A DNA stretch of 64,000 bases from the NCBI GenBank assembly GCA_903772945.1, contig CAICTM010000018.1:1-64000 (forward strand), read 5' to 3'. The notes under the pieces are model-generated. The model was not told the DNA's origin and made no database searches. It saw only the letters and a program-made list of their open reading frames with translations. This DNA comes from Seminavis robusta. Taxonomy: Eukaryota > Bacillariophyta > Bacillariophyceae > Naviculales > Naviculaceae. The position numbers and the translations under genes were made by a program. Shown one piece after another: positions 1-11,700 of the stretch (positions within the stretch are counted from its first letter, which is position 1; each line of letters begins with the position of its first letter).

Positions 1-721
1 ACGGCTTCGCCCTGCTCTACACTACGCGATATCTTCACTGCGAGAACGATGACGCTTTGGGCTCATAACCTACGAACTGAGGTCGATGTGAAGGATGACA
101 TGGTGGGGAGTTCGACGTAAAGGTATGAACTAAAATAGAGGGGAATTACGCTACGAGGTAGATCTTCATTAGGGTTGAGGTTGATCTCGATGTGACAACG
201 CGATCACATCTCACAATCCGCTCCAAGAATGTGGAGACTCCTTGGAGCGACGAGATAACTGCAGCCAAAAGGCTCCTTTCAATTCTTCAGAGCTCTCTAC
301 CTCTACCCTTGCTTTGAGACCATCAGATAAGCTTTGGACGCCATTATGATAACATGCCATTATAAGAGGTTTCAACACTGCAGAAGTGGAAGGGAGCGGC
401 TTCTTTTGGTGGTACGAATTTGAGTCGAGTCGAGTGACGAGTCGGGTCCAGCCAAGAATCCCGTGAATTACCCCTAACCTGTACCGGTACAGTCTGCACT
501 CCGCTCGTTTTTCGCCGAAAGATTTGCCCCTCGCTTCCTCGCTGTTGCGAAAGATCCTCTCGCCTTGGCTCCTCGTTGGTGCGGCGAACTATCTTTGGTG
601 TGGGTTGGCGGAGGTTGGATTTGACAGCAACAGGAAACGGTCGCCTCTCTCCCATTCCTTCCCAAACCAGCAAACCAACGCCGTGGACGATTTTTCCTGC
701 TGAGGCTGTCCTTTCCTCACC
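1..721. other. Intergenic, upstream of the first gene
   Basis: No convincing gene is seen here; short reading frames lack coding character. It holds a GAGTC-type pentamer run near 421-440 and a TACCGGTA palindrome at 482-489, about 235 bp before the next start codon. The stretch just before the gene is probably its promoter and 5' leader (inference). Confidence 0.5.
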
Positions 722-3363
722 ATGACACCACGAAAATCCATTCGAATTCAAAATCAGCTTGTATCGGATGAAGCTGACGTCGAAGCCGAAACCGCTGCCG
801 CTGTCGATGACGCTGTCGATGATGCTGCCGCTGAATCTACGCTCTCGTTTTTCGACAGCAGCAAACGCTTCATTTCCTTCAACATGTGTGCAGAGGCCCA
901 GGAATGGCCAGGATTACCAGCACATCTGGGAGCTAAATGGTATCAAGTCCTCAATGATGATGGTCTGTCGAGAACGACATTGGACAAGATGGCCATGGCT
1001 TTTCTGGACACAAGCGAACAAGTGAAAAAGATAGCAGAAGGCGAAATTGCGGATCATTATTTGCGGACATTCATCCTCTCTGCTTTCCTCAAGGAAGTTC
1101 CTCACTTAATCACCACGAATTTCTTCGTGATTGGTACAAAGGGATTGGGAAAGATTGCTACAATATTCTCTGTTTGCAATCAGTTGCAGGAAGAGAGCGA
1201 CGACAACAAACTACGTTGGCTGCGAGAGGTCGTCGGACAACACAAATGGAAACCACTCGGATTCAAGTCCGAAAAGCCCAGCAGGAATGCACTGGTCGGT
1301 GAATGCCTTTCTTTGGGCATGCGATGTTTTGAGGCACTCTGTCATGGCGAAGCAGCCAAAATGGATGAATTGCGACTAAGGCTCATCAGCCTACTCAAGA
1401 AAATCGCAGAGCAGGCTGACAAATTGATGCTGCCACCACAGGCTTGGGATTATGCCAAAATCGAAGGATGGGGCTATCGCAAATTTGGGAGGGGTAAAGG
1501 TTTGGCCATGTCAATTGATTTTCTTCAACGCGTTCAAGAAGATCCAGAAAACCACATTTTAGGACTGAATAGGGCTGATTTCACAGTGTTGAAGGAAGCT
1601 ATGCAAAACAAAACAGTCGGTGCTTGGATGAGAGGAGACACACAATTGGCTTTATTTTACCTGACATGGATGGATGAGCCTATGCTCGCGTTCTTGTGCC
1701 GAATGCTCTGTTCCTCTTTGAAGTCTGTTGCTGACGTCAAGGCCAAGGCCGAGGAAATGATGGCAGATGTGCCCAAGGAAACACAAGACGTGTTCATAGA
1801 ATTTGCAAGGCATGGAAGCCGTTGCTTAGGCAGCGAGACTCTGGTCCCAGATTTGCGACTCTCAGGCATAGAAAAGCCGAAGGATCGAGAACTAAAACAG
1901 GAGCAGCGCGACTTGGAGGAGGTGGACACAGCCCGAAATCGGCGCGAAACGCAGAAAAAATGCATGGACAATTTCATTGAAAGTGCTGCCATGTTGTTGA
2001 AACACCTGCTTGTCCCAGAGCACCAGCACCAGCACCAGCAGCGGCATCAATCACAAGACGCGACGAAGAGTGCACAGCGACGACAACAGCGTCGGGCAGG
2101 AGTGGAGCAAGAGGCACAGCGGCGCCAGGCAGAGGAAGTAGCAGCGAACGTTGAACAGCTGGAAGACAACCCTACAGTCAATCTCGATGATTCAGTTGGA
2201 GGGCAACGGGAGCAACAACAGCGACGACAAGGAGCCACAGCTGTGGAAGACGCTGCTGAGATGGAACGGAAGGAGTTACGGTCACAGCTGGAGGACGCCT
2301 GTGCTCGCGAGGATGATCTCAAAACCAAGCTCCAATCTGCGGAAAATGGACGGAATGAGGCACTCTCACAGCTTGGGAACGTCCAGCAAGAACTCAAGGC
2401 AGCCCGTGCTCAACGTAGTGAGGCGAATTCGAAGCTGGCTGATGTTCAAGGACAGAATCAGTCAGCGGTGGCTGACAAGGAACGAGCGGAATCACAACTC
2501 AAAGAGTCTCAAGAGCAACTCAACACCGTCCTCGCTAGTAGGGATGCTCTGACGGAAGAGCTCACAAAGAGCAAGGACCGAGAAAAGAGTTTGAAGGCCC
2601 AGGTTGATACTGTTATCAGAGAACTGGATACCTTTGAGAGAGCACTGAATACGGGTGAGAGAGCACTGAATACGTGTGAGAGAGCGCTACGGGATAGCCA
2701 AGAAACTGGAGATCGACTCATGGCAGAGCTCTCCAATTTGCAGTTTGAAAATGAACGCCTTGCTCAACGTCTCATGAAGATGAGCAAGATGAACAAGATG
2801 CTGGCAGCCAAGAAAGCCGAAAACCATCAAAATGAATCCACAGAATTGGAGGTGCAGACAACAATAACAACACAACAAATGCCCATGGTGGCAGCACCTG
2901 ATGCATGCGCAAGCTTTGGGGAACAATCTCCAGCTAAAGTTTCCGAAGAAGGAGATCAGATGACTGGGGATGGGATCGCTGGCATTGATGAGCCTCGTCA
3001 GAAAACCAAACGAGATGCAACGGAGGGTACGCATGGTTCATTTCATTGTTTAACCGCTCAGGATTATTGTTTCTTACCTTCTTTTCCCCTTTGCATTCTA
3101 CCCCTCTGGTGCACAATGACAATGACAAAGGTCGTAGCAAGTCTCAGGGAAATGGCAATATCAACAATCAACGTTCCAAGAAGCAACGTCTTGAATCCTC
3201 GGTGACCACAGCATCTCCCTGCACCAACCGTGGCAGTTCTTCCACTGGACAGGTTCGTGTCAAGTGTGAATCTGTGTCTCCCAGCGCTCCCAACAACCCT
3301 CCTGTCAAGAAGAAGTATGATCCAGAAGTGCTGGTGACTGCCGTGGTCAAAAAGGAATGCTAG
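722..3363 (+). CDS. Coiled-coil protein of unknown function, two exons
   Basis: The start ATG at 722 has a good context (TCACCATGA). Exon 1 runs 722-3026. A GT-AG intron is proposed at 3027-3130 with a pyrimidine-rich 3' half, and exon 2 runs 3131-3363 in matching phase. An alternative acceptor at 3061 also keeps frame but would add a hydrophobic stretch, so I prefer 3130. The product is about 845 residues. Residues 1-400 look globular with many helices and match no family I recognise. A His/Gln-rich patch lies near residue 440, followed by a long Glu/Gln/Lys/Arg coiled coil to about residue 710. Inside it a seven-residue unit (ERALNTG and variants) is repeated almost three times at about 2635-2695. 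The tail is basic and Ser/Asn-rich. The function is unknown; a scaffold role is possible but not shown. Confidence 0.75.
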
Positions 3364-3806
3364 GATTCCTTATTCAAGCAAGCCTGAGGACCTTCTTGGT
3401 CGTGAACAAATCCTTTTGATGTATTCCTTCCTGTTCTTTTCTGGGCTGGTGGGCTCGCGGGGGGTGCGTACCATACCTGTTGATTTCAGAAGGCATCACA
3501 TGGAACGCCCCACTAGGATAAATATTAGATACAAAATTGCATGTTGATGCTTGGTTTATGTGACTGTCAGATATGTACCACACCCAGTGTACACGAGCTT
3601 ATGCGAACCAGCGGTGCAGTCAGCCCATCTGATAGCCAAGGAGGGGCGGGCTTCGTGCTGCGCGATGGATTGGTCATGCCGTCTAATGGCATCGCTGGGT
3701 GATTGATCACTACGCACCCATGAAAGTCACCACTTCCCATCGGCGAAATGCCATCAGTCGCATGTATTCCAGTAACTATTTATTATACATGTACTATCCA
3801 ACATTC
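3364..3806. other. Convergent intergenic spacer
   Basis: This short spacer lies between the 3' ends of two convergent genes. I see no further gene or clear repeat. It should hold both polyadenylation regions (inference). Confidence 0.5.
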
Positions 3807-5093
3807 TCAAAGCCCGTGAACCCGAAATGACACAGGCTTGGGATTTCCGTTAACTCTCACGCTCACTTGCCGTTCTGACATCATGCCTGGGCGTGTCAAT
3901 GCCGGCACAGGCATCATGAGCATTGTTTCCTCTTCGTCCGAAAATGGATTCCCTCCTCCTCCTCCTTGGAATGAGAAGGGACCGTCAAATGGCGCAGGCT
4001 GGATAGATAGCTGACGGGCCAGAGAAGAAAAGGAAGAGAGAGGTCGAGGAGGTGGCGGAACCTCTTCTTCTTCACCTTTAGGAGTGCTCTGCGTGCTGCT
4101 GCTGCTGCTGTCGCTGAATGTGACGACGAATTGGGTCACGTCAAGGATAGAACCTTCTTCATGGGCCTGCACGGGTCGGACGGATACTTGACGCCCTGCA
4201 AGAATGTCGGGGCAACTCTCGATTGCTGTTGCTTCTAAATCGTCAGTTTTCTTTTCCTCCTCGGACTGGATTGTCAATTGACGTATCTCTGTCTGGCGCC
4301 TGAGTTTTCGACTGTGGCGTTTGGCAGCTGGTTGGGATGTTGTTGTTGTTGTTGTACCACCCAGAGTCACGAGAAATTCGGCAATGTTATTATTGGTGCT
4401 GTCGTCATCATCCAATAACAGAGATTGGATGGAAACTTCACGTGACGACAATGGGCTGGGTCTGCTGCTATGAATGTCGTCATCTTCTTCCAGTCCGTCA
4501 TTTTCCTGTCCTTCCCACCTTTGCTGATTTTCTGCGGCCAAAGCAATCATGACAGCCTGGATTTCATCTGCCGACAGCTTTTCTTTGGACGTAAAGTCCC
4601 ACATGGTGAACAAGTTAGAGGTGTCAGTGGGTTCAATGACCGTGGGTGGCACAGATGCACCAGTAACATTGAATTCAGACGACTCCGACTCGACTTCACT
4701 GAGCCGAGGGAGAGACGTTTCCGTGCTCCTCCTGCGCCTGCTGCAGTCTTTGACGGATTGGCGCTGCTGATTGTCGGGAAGACCCAACAGAAGACGAATT
4801 TCACGGGCAGTCAGCGAGACCACGGTATCATCATCCAATCCCTCCACCTTGTTCGTGAGATCCTTGACCAAAGCATCGGCCTCTCCATTAGTATCGGCCC
4901 GTCCCATTGACGTTGCGGCAGTGTGAAAAGAGGAATTGGATCCGTTAGATCTAATGCTGTCTTCCGCCATGGTCGCTACTTGACCCATGAATTCTTGCGA
5001 AGAAAGGGCGCTCAGTGCGCTGCCATCGGAATCACGGCTATTCTGTTGCCATTTTTGAAGGAAGGATGCTCGGTTGATCAAATCTTGGATCAT
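3807..5093 (-). CDS. Disordered protein with repeated RxxS motifs
   Basis: A single open frame of 428 residues reads from an ATG at 5093. The sequence is dominated by Ser, Asp, Glu, Gln and Thr, with acidic runs, so most of it should be disordered. No enzyme domain is visible. The conspicuous feature is a short motif, Arg-x-[Val/Leu]-[Ser/Thr]-[Val/Ile]-[Gln/Arg], found five times: SREVSIQS, IRQLTIQS, GRQVSVRP, ARQLSIQP and ERQVSVRV. It has the RxxS spacing used by basophilic kinases and 14-3-3 proteins (family knowledge). A phosphorylated scaffold or regulator is my inference. The gene is convergent with the coiled-coil gene and divergent from the next one. Confidence 0.7.
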   Translation of the reverse strand: MIQDLINRASFLQKWQQNSRDSDGSALSALSSQEFMGQVATMAEDSIRSNGSNSSFHTAATSMGRADTNGEADALVKDLTNKVEGLDDDTVVSLTAREIRLLLGLPDNQQRQSVKDCSRRRRSTETSLPRLSEVESESSEFNVTGASVPPTVIEPTDTSNLFTMWDFTSKEKLSADEIQAVMIALAAENQQRWEGQENDGLEEDDDIHSSRPSPLSSREVSIQSLLLDDDDSTNNNIAEFLVTLGGTTTTTTSQPAAKRHSRKLRRQTEIRQLTIQSEEEKKTDDLEATAIESCPDILAGRQVSVRPVQAHEEGSILDVTQFVVTFSDSSSSSTQSTPKGEEEEVPPPPRPLSSFSSLARQLSIQPAPFDGPFSFQGGGGGNPFSDEEETMLMMPVPALTRPGMMSERQVSVRVNGNPKPVSFRVHGL

Positions 5094-6243
5094 GGTGGGA
5101 TGTGTGGTGTGGGGACAGCAAAGTGCAATGCAGGTATTTTATGATAGCTTGAAGCTTGGAATCACTCTATCCAACAAACAAACAGCACGAGAAGCCTAGC
5201 AGACAGGTTTCTATGGAAGACTAGACTGGAGTCGAGAGAGATCCAACAAATTTGAAGGTAGACTATTCAGGGTGCTCTATTCCTCTTGTGGTGAACAATA
5301 GATCCGTTGTTGGGCTCCTTCCTTCCTGCTGTGTCGTTGTAGCTGTCGTTGGTGATGTGATGTGTGCAGAAGGGAGTACAGACAGTTCTAAATCTTTGGT
5401 TTCCTTCCTGAAGATGATGTTAAATCTTAGTTGCACTGTACCGTATCCACGTCTTACGTACCGGTAGGGCTTCCAGGCGACTCAATTTTGCATCTTTCAA
5501 TAGCTTCACGGTTTTTCTATGGCACCAACTGTTGGCCGCCTCCATGGCACAAGCCACGCCGAGTGACGATCGAGTCGAGTCGAGTCGAGTCGAGTCAGCT
5601 CAATCTTCAACAGTAAGCAACAGGTCTCTTATGCTGCCACAATCGTCTCGACCATGGTGAGGAGCCATGAGGAGACAAGCATTGTTGAGTGGTCGTGTAG
5701 CCGCCTCTGGACGGCTCCTGCTCAGCAAAAGGCCAACCGGCATTCGACCTACCAATATTCCATCCAACAGCAATAATTACAGTGGTGCCGGTCCGAGAGT
5801 TGTATTCGTTTGACTGCCACCGCGGCTGTCCTTTTCACATCAATTCTTTTTCCTTCGGGTTCACTGTCAAGCTGTCCACACCAGAGAAGATGATGTGATG
5901 GCTTATCTCTACCAGTATTGCAGAGGGCTCATCCTCCTGTACCGTCCCAAACCATCCCCATCTTTGGAACATGTATGTAGTACCGGTACAGCACTCTCAG
6001 AGTGGCCATGACGCTGAATGCCAATGGGAACGGCTCCGATCGATTGTCCGATCGAATGATCGATTCGATTCAATTCGATTCTGATTCGATTCGGGTTTCT
6101 TGAAGTAGGGTTGAGGGTAACGTCATTCTCTTCACAAGCCAACAACCAACCTGGGCAACTGCCACACACTCCTTCGCTTTGGAAGCCGACAAACTGCATC
6201 TCTCATCTCTCTCTCCGATCCTTGGAACGCTCTTGCCACGACA
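5094..6243. promoter_or_regulatory. Divergent intergenic region with pentamer repeats and TACCGGTA sites
   Basis: This 1.15-kb region separates two divergent start codons and so should hold both promoters. It contains five GAGTC pentamers in tandem at about 5571-5596, TACCGGTA at 5459-5466 and 5981-5988, and an imperfect GATTC array at about 6056-6096. No coding sequence is supported. Promoter function is inferred from position only. Confidence 0.45.
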
Positions 6244-8225
6244 ATGATGTCCTCTAGCATGAAACAAAGCCTACAACGACTGGTTCCAGTTGTTCTGTTG
6301 GCAGCCTTTGCCATCTTCTTCGGCTCTACTTTGGTCGCGACGAAGGACCAGCCTCTCAGCAATGACGTCAACGTTGGTACTCAGTTTGGAGATGCAATGA
6401 CCGAGCTTTCACACGATTTCAAGCTGGCAGTGTTCGAGCTTTTGGAACATGATGCCAAGTTGCCTATGTACGAGGCACGGCGCCGGATTCTTGACCTTGA
6501 GGTTTCTACAATGAAACAGGTTCATCGACACTACATGGCGGCGTTGTTGCAGGCTACTGTCAAGGAGACAATGGAGAACGTATCAGAACTTTACGAGATG
6601 ATTACCACTTGGGTTCATGAATTGCTCTCAAATATATTGATTTTGGTTGTAGATGGGGTGACTGTGGAACACTTTGAGCTCCATGCAGGCGAATTGGAAG
6701 GGTCTGGTAGAGCCATTTGCGTTGTCAAACCCAACAAGAACTCGACTTCCTGTCTTTCTTTGGAAGCATTGACTATCAACGTCCCAACAACAAACAGCAC
6801 AATTACAGAGGAGGAGCAACCAGCCGTTGTGGAATATGCACCAGTGGAATTGAAGGCTGGTGGATCCCATGGTCAAAATGATGTGATCAAGGCGGAGCAA
6901 CAACAAGTCATCATGGAATCGACGGCAGCAGCAGCGAACGTCCCTAATGATGACATTTCTTCCTCTACAAGTACAACGACCCCACGCACAGAGATCAACG
7001 TTGTTTCGCCAAACCCCTTGTCCGACGAGGAGATCTTCCTCGTCGGTGACGATCGCAGTGATGGCAAAGAGCCGGCGACGGGTGCTGGCAGTTCGTGAGT
7101 CCATCGGTTTGAATTGTCTGCTGGCTGGATCCTCGGCTAAATTCAACTACAACGCTTTTCTAACACTCTCCTTGTCTCTGTTGCTGGTGATTCTCGATGG
7201 AAAAAGGGGCACCAGCGGCCAAGATGTCGTCCCGAGCGACAAAGCGCCCTCTGCTGGCACATCTCTTTCCGACAATCCTTTGCCAAACCCCTTGTCCGAT
7301 GAGGAGATTGAGCGTATGTGGTAAGTCTTGTGAATCCTTTTTGCTGAACTACGGCGACACTCCTTGCTCCCTCTCACCATCTGGTTGCTCCTCTTCTCTT
7401 AGCAATATTCGGTATGGCAAATGCTACAATGGCTTCAACGACATCAAGGACAATGATGATCGCCGCCTAGCCGTCAATGTGTGCGTGAATATTCTTATCG
7501 AAGAGATTGTCCAGAGTCAAATTGGGTGCAAGAAGTATGCTGTTGGATTCCGTGATCTTCATGTGCAGAGCAATCAGGAGAAGGCATCGATGGCGGAAAG
7601 ACTCGAACAGGACAAGACATCGATGGCGGAAGAATTCAAACAGGAGAAAGCATCGATAGCGGATGGATGCCAAAACTGCAGAGACGAGTTGCCCAAAACC
7701 AAGGAGAAAGTGGTTGCTCAAGACGCGCTCAGAGCTCATTGGGAATCGCAAGTACAACAAAAAGACTTGGTAATGGATCAGCTGGGGCAGGGATATGAAA
7801 AGGTGTGCAATGAGACGTTGGGACGGATGAAGGCAAAAGCCGATAAGGTGAATTCCACGCTCTCTGCCACAATCTCTACCTGCCAAGATGACTTTTTCAA
7901 GGCGAACGTTTCAGCTTCCGAATGTAAAACTCAATCAGAGAAATTGTCTCAAAGTCTCACTGCGGCCACGACGGAGCGTGACGGTTGTAATGGTTACGTT
8001 AAGACACTTGCGGAGGAAAAGAAAGCGGCCGAAGCGAATTTGACTTCCTGCCGGGCGGCGCTCAATCAAAAGGAGGAAGCTTGCAATGCTGCGGCTGACG
8101 AAGAAAACACCCAGCTTCGGAATGATGTTGACACGTGGAAAAGCAAATTCGACAAACGAGACAATGACGCAAACAAATTGGACCGCAGCTTACAAGGATG
8201 CCTGCGTGGGGAGGAAGCCAAGTGA
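6244..8225 (+). CDS. Membrane-anchored or secreted helical protein, three exons
   Basis: Three exons fit the phase exactly: 6244-7094, 7216-7320 and 7403-8225, giving 592 residues. The introns (7095-7215 and 7321-7402) have strong donors, GTGAGT and GTAAGT, and normal acceptors. Residues 13-31 form a hydrophobic signal peptide or anchor. Residues 40-150 are helical. Ser/Thr-rich linkers follow, with possible N-glycosylation sites (NSTS, NSTI). The C-terminal third is a charged coiled coil with regularly spaced cysteines and a repeated module of the type QEKASMAE at residues about 370-400. The segment NPLSDEEI appears twice, once on each side of intron 1. No known family is recognised. A secretory or membrane protein held by disulfides and coiled coils is the likeliest reading. 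Confidence 0.75.
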
Positions 8226-8735
8226 AGTGCTCCCCTTTTTTGTCGTTTTCAATAGTAGTCTTGCTGGCGATATCCAGAACCAGCTAGCCAGGACATCTAA
8301 CTACTAATGCTGCTTCTGTGAAGCTACATGCATGTATTTACTGTCAACTACTTCTGGCCCTGTTCCTATTCTTCTTCTGCTCTTGTCCTGGACAATGTAT
8401 GTGTTTGTCTTTCAAACAGCCATCGTGTACCGGGACGAAGTGAAAAGAAAGGCATTTCTTCTTAGCAAGGGATCCCGCTCTCTTGCAACGGATCCCATTC
8501 AACACCACGGACTTGTGAAAACCGCAGGAGCCTGGTAACGGAAGCGGTTGCAACACAACCAGCCACCTTGTCACGAGTTCAAGTGCAGATCGTACACCCC
8601 TAATTGTCCATCTAGCAGCCCTTACATTTATGGCAGGGAACAGACACAATGGTACAAACCGCATGGTATCCATATGCTGTCAGGTGGTTCTTTTCTGGAC
8701 ACTACTCAGCTTGGAAGACGGGTGACACCGTAGGA
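8226..8735. other. Convergent intergenic spacer
   Basis: This spacer lies between the stop codons of two convergent genes. Short frames here show no coding character, and no repeats were noticed. Confidence 0.45.
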
Positions 8736-11700
8736 TCAAAGATCCCACCCATAGTTTTGCAAAAGAGCAATCGTGTGATTGCTTGGTGGGGGGCACCACT
8801 CCCTTTTCAAATCATCCGAGTACACTGCGGCCTGACCATCCTTTTTGTACATACGAACAATCCCTTTCAGAGCTTTGATGCCATAAACATTGATTCCAGC
8901 GGTCAAATAAGAATACAGAAGAAACGACTCCGGATTGTTCACATAATTGTCCACCATGTCTTCTTGTGATGAGAAGATATTGTAGGGACGGGTGAAGTAG
9001 ATCCTCGCAACATCAGGGCTTACAGTGGCGAAACGATCATTGAGCCCTCCCCAAGCACGGCACGAACAGACGGTTATACTGTTGCGAGGCGGCTCTGCAA
9101 GGCTGGAGACCACACTGTTGGGCAATGAGTTTTGGAAGCCAACATCTTCTCGCAGCCGAAAGTAGACGTTGTAGTAGTTCTCGAGAGTGGGCGGGTTGAA
9201 CGTTGCACTTGGGTCTGCTTTTGCCGCTTTTAAAGACACCTTTTCGATATGATTCTCGGCATGGGCGAGACATCGTTGATAGCTCTCGTAGATGCGCGGG
9301 TGATTCTCTGCCCTATTTTCTTGCGCCTCAAACGACCGCTTGTCAACCTGATCTTCATACAACCCAATCAAGTACTGAAGATGTACTTTGTTTACCGAGA
9401 GCCGCTCGTAGAGACCATCTTTCTTATCGTGTGGAGATATCAGTGTGATATTGCTCTCTTGTTGAATCGCCTCCACTGCCTTGGAAAATTGTTCGTAGAA
9501 AGGACTCTTGTCTCTTCCGGCCTGATTGATGTGTGCATCGTTCGTGAATGTTGACATGCCTCCAGTCAGAACCAAAGCCACGTCCACCTTGTAGCCCACC
9601 CGAGACAAGGACCGAAAGAATTTCTCGATCTTGCTTTTGAGCTCAAGGCGTTCAAATTGCCCGGTAATGCAAACAAAGGCCCGCTTTGGTTCTGAAACCG
9701 CAGGAATTGGGCGCAAAATCGGTGACTTTCCAATCACATTCGACCGCTCCACTGTCAGCTTGTTGGGACGCCACTCTTTCCCATCGGGGCGATTCACGTG
9801 CCAGTAATATCGAGTGCACAGATCGTCAAACATGCCTGACTTTGTGTTGGCAGTCGTGTTGTCACTGAAGGTGGCAACGGCTCGCAGTTGCACTTGCATG
9901 TCGGCATTCATCTGCCGTATTCTAGCCGCTTGCTTTTCCGGCAAGCTCGGGAAGATTGTTTCATTGTAGATGGGATGGTCACAATTAGCAATGTCGATTG
10001 GAACTGGCCAAGGGGACCGGCGCAATTCCCAGCCCAACATAGCATCAATGATGTATGACGCCCACAAATCGTCAAATTCGTAGTATTGCTGCAAGTCTCG
10101 CTGCAGTCGCATGAGCTGTTGTCCAAACAACCAGAGATTGATGTCAAACACAGACCCTCCGGGACCCCCATAAGTAAAAGACGCGAGCTCTGTTTCTCCT
10201 CTCATAATGTATTTCCAGAGGATCCCCGACGTCCAATAATCTGCCTTCCCGGTCTGTTGGTCAGTGTTGGGGAAGGTCTTGCCGTACCAAGTAGTCATTC
10301 CTCTTGGCTTGAAGTATGTCAACAGAGCAGAGAGGAAGTCGGGAAACCAAAATTGATCGTCGTCGACAAATACCACAAGGTCCATGGGTTCCGTCTTTCG
10401 GAGCTCGTTGGTGTAGATAAATCTGGAAAAGGCATGCCAATTCACCTTGTTCTCCACTATCCTGATCTGTAGGGGTATCACGCCTTCAAACTTGCCATCT
10501 TGCTGCTTCTGTTTGAATTCCCTCACTGCTCGATGGATGTCTGGATTCGTATCCGGATTGTTTCCCAGCAAATGAAGAATAATTTGACGATTCTTGGTGA
10601 GATTTTGATGCTGCAGCCAGGTCAACTGGTCCTTCAGCATGAACACTCGACCCCAACACACGATTATGACATGAATCGGAAGGCTGACTCGTTTCGATGG
10701 TTCCATGTCTACGACATGCTGGAGCTGAGCTACGCGCATTTCCTTTGGGATTTGGGCCTGTGTCGATGACGAAGCGGACCACTTATACTTGTAAATGGCT
10801 TGTTCAATGTACCCGACTCGATCGAATCCAGAAACTTCCAGCATGCGATAAACAAATCCTCTATCAGTGGCCTTGATAAGCCAGGATCCATCCTTGAACG
10901 TAAAATCTTTGCGAGTAACACGCCGCAGTAGGTGTGTCTTGAAGGTGCGAGTATGTCCAAACCTCCAGGACGGATTTTCCTTCCGAGGATTCCAAGTTTC
11001 CCCCCCTTCCAAATACTTGCCCGGAATGCCCTTGGTTTGTTCGGAGTACTTGCCATGATATGACCCATACGTCATCCACGCGCTCATTTCAACGTATTTG
11101 CGGTTAATGATCTGGAGTGCTTTGGGTGTATAGAATTCATCATCGCCATCCAACACCACAACGACATCATTGGCATTTGCTTTGGCTTGGACCAATCTAA
11201 ATGCCCAGTACTTGGCACCGCCCGGTCCAGAATGTTCTCGTGATTTCAAGCAAACGACGTTAGCAACGGAACCGTGTCGTTTCGACGCCAATTTCTGGTC
11301 GAAATTGTTCATGACTTGTTCCGCCCACTCCTTGGCTTTTTCTTCGAACTTTTCATCTTCTTGCTGATTGGAAGTCATTTCCGATACTTTGACGGGTGGG
11401 TCCAATTCGAGCACAGCATTGGTGCCACAAATCGGTGGCAATAACGACTTTTCATCACCGCCATCTTGATAGACATAGATGGTGACCTTGTCGGAAGGAT
11501 AATCTTGACACTGAACAGAGCAATATGCATCGTGAATGGTGTTGGCATCCAAGTTGGCGAATGGCAACACGACATGCATGTCATGACGTGCCGCATCCGG
11601 GCATGCTGGAGTGTGTTTGGAAAATCCCGTTCCCATGCGTGTTTTTACCCAATCTTCAAAGCTCCGGTCAGGTAAGGAACACGGATCGACCGTGATGGGT

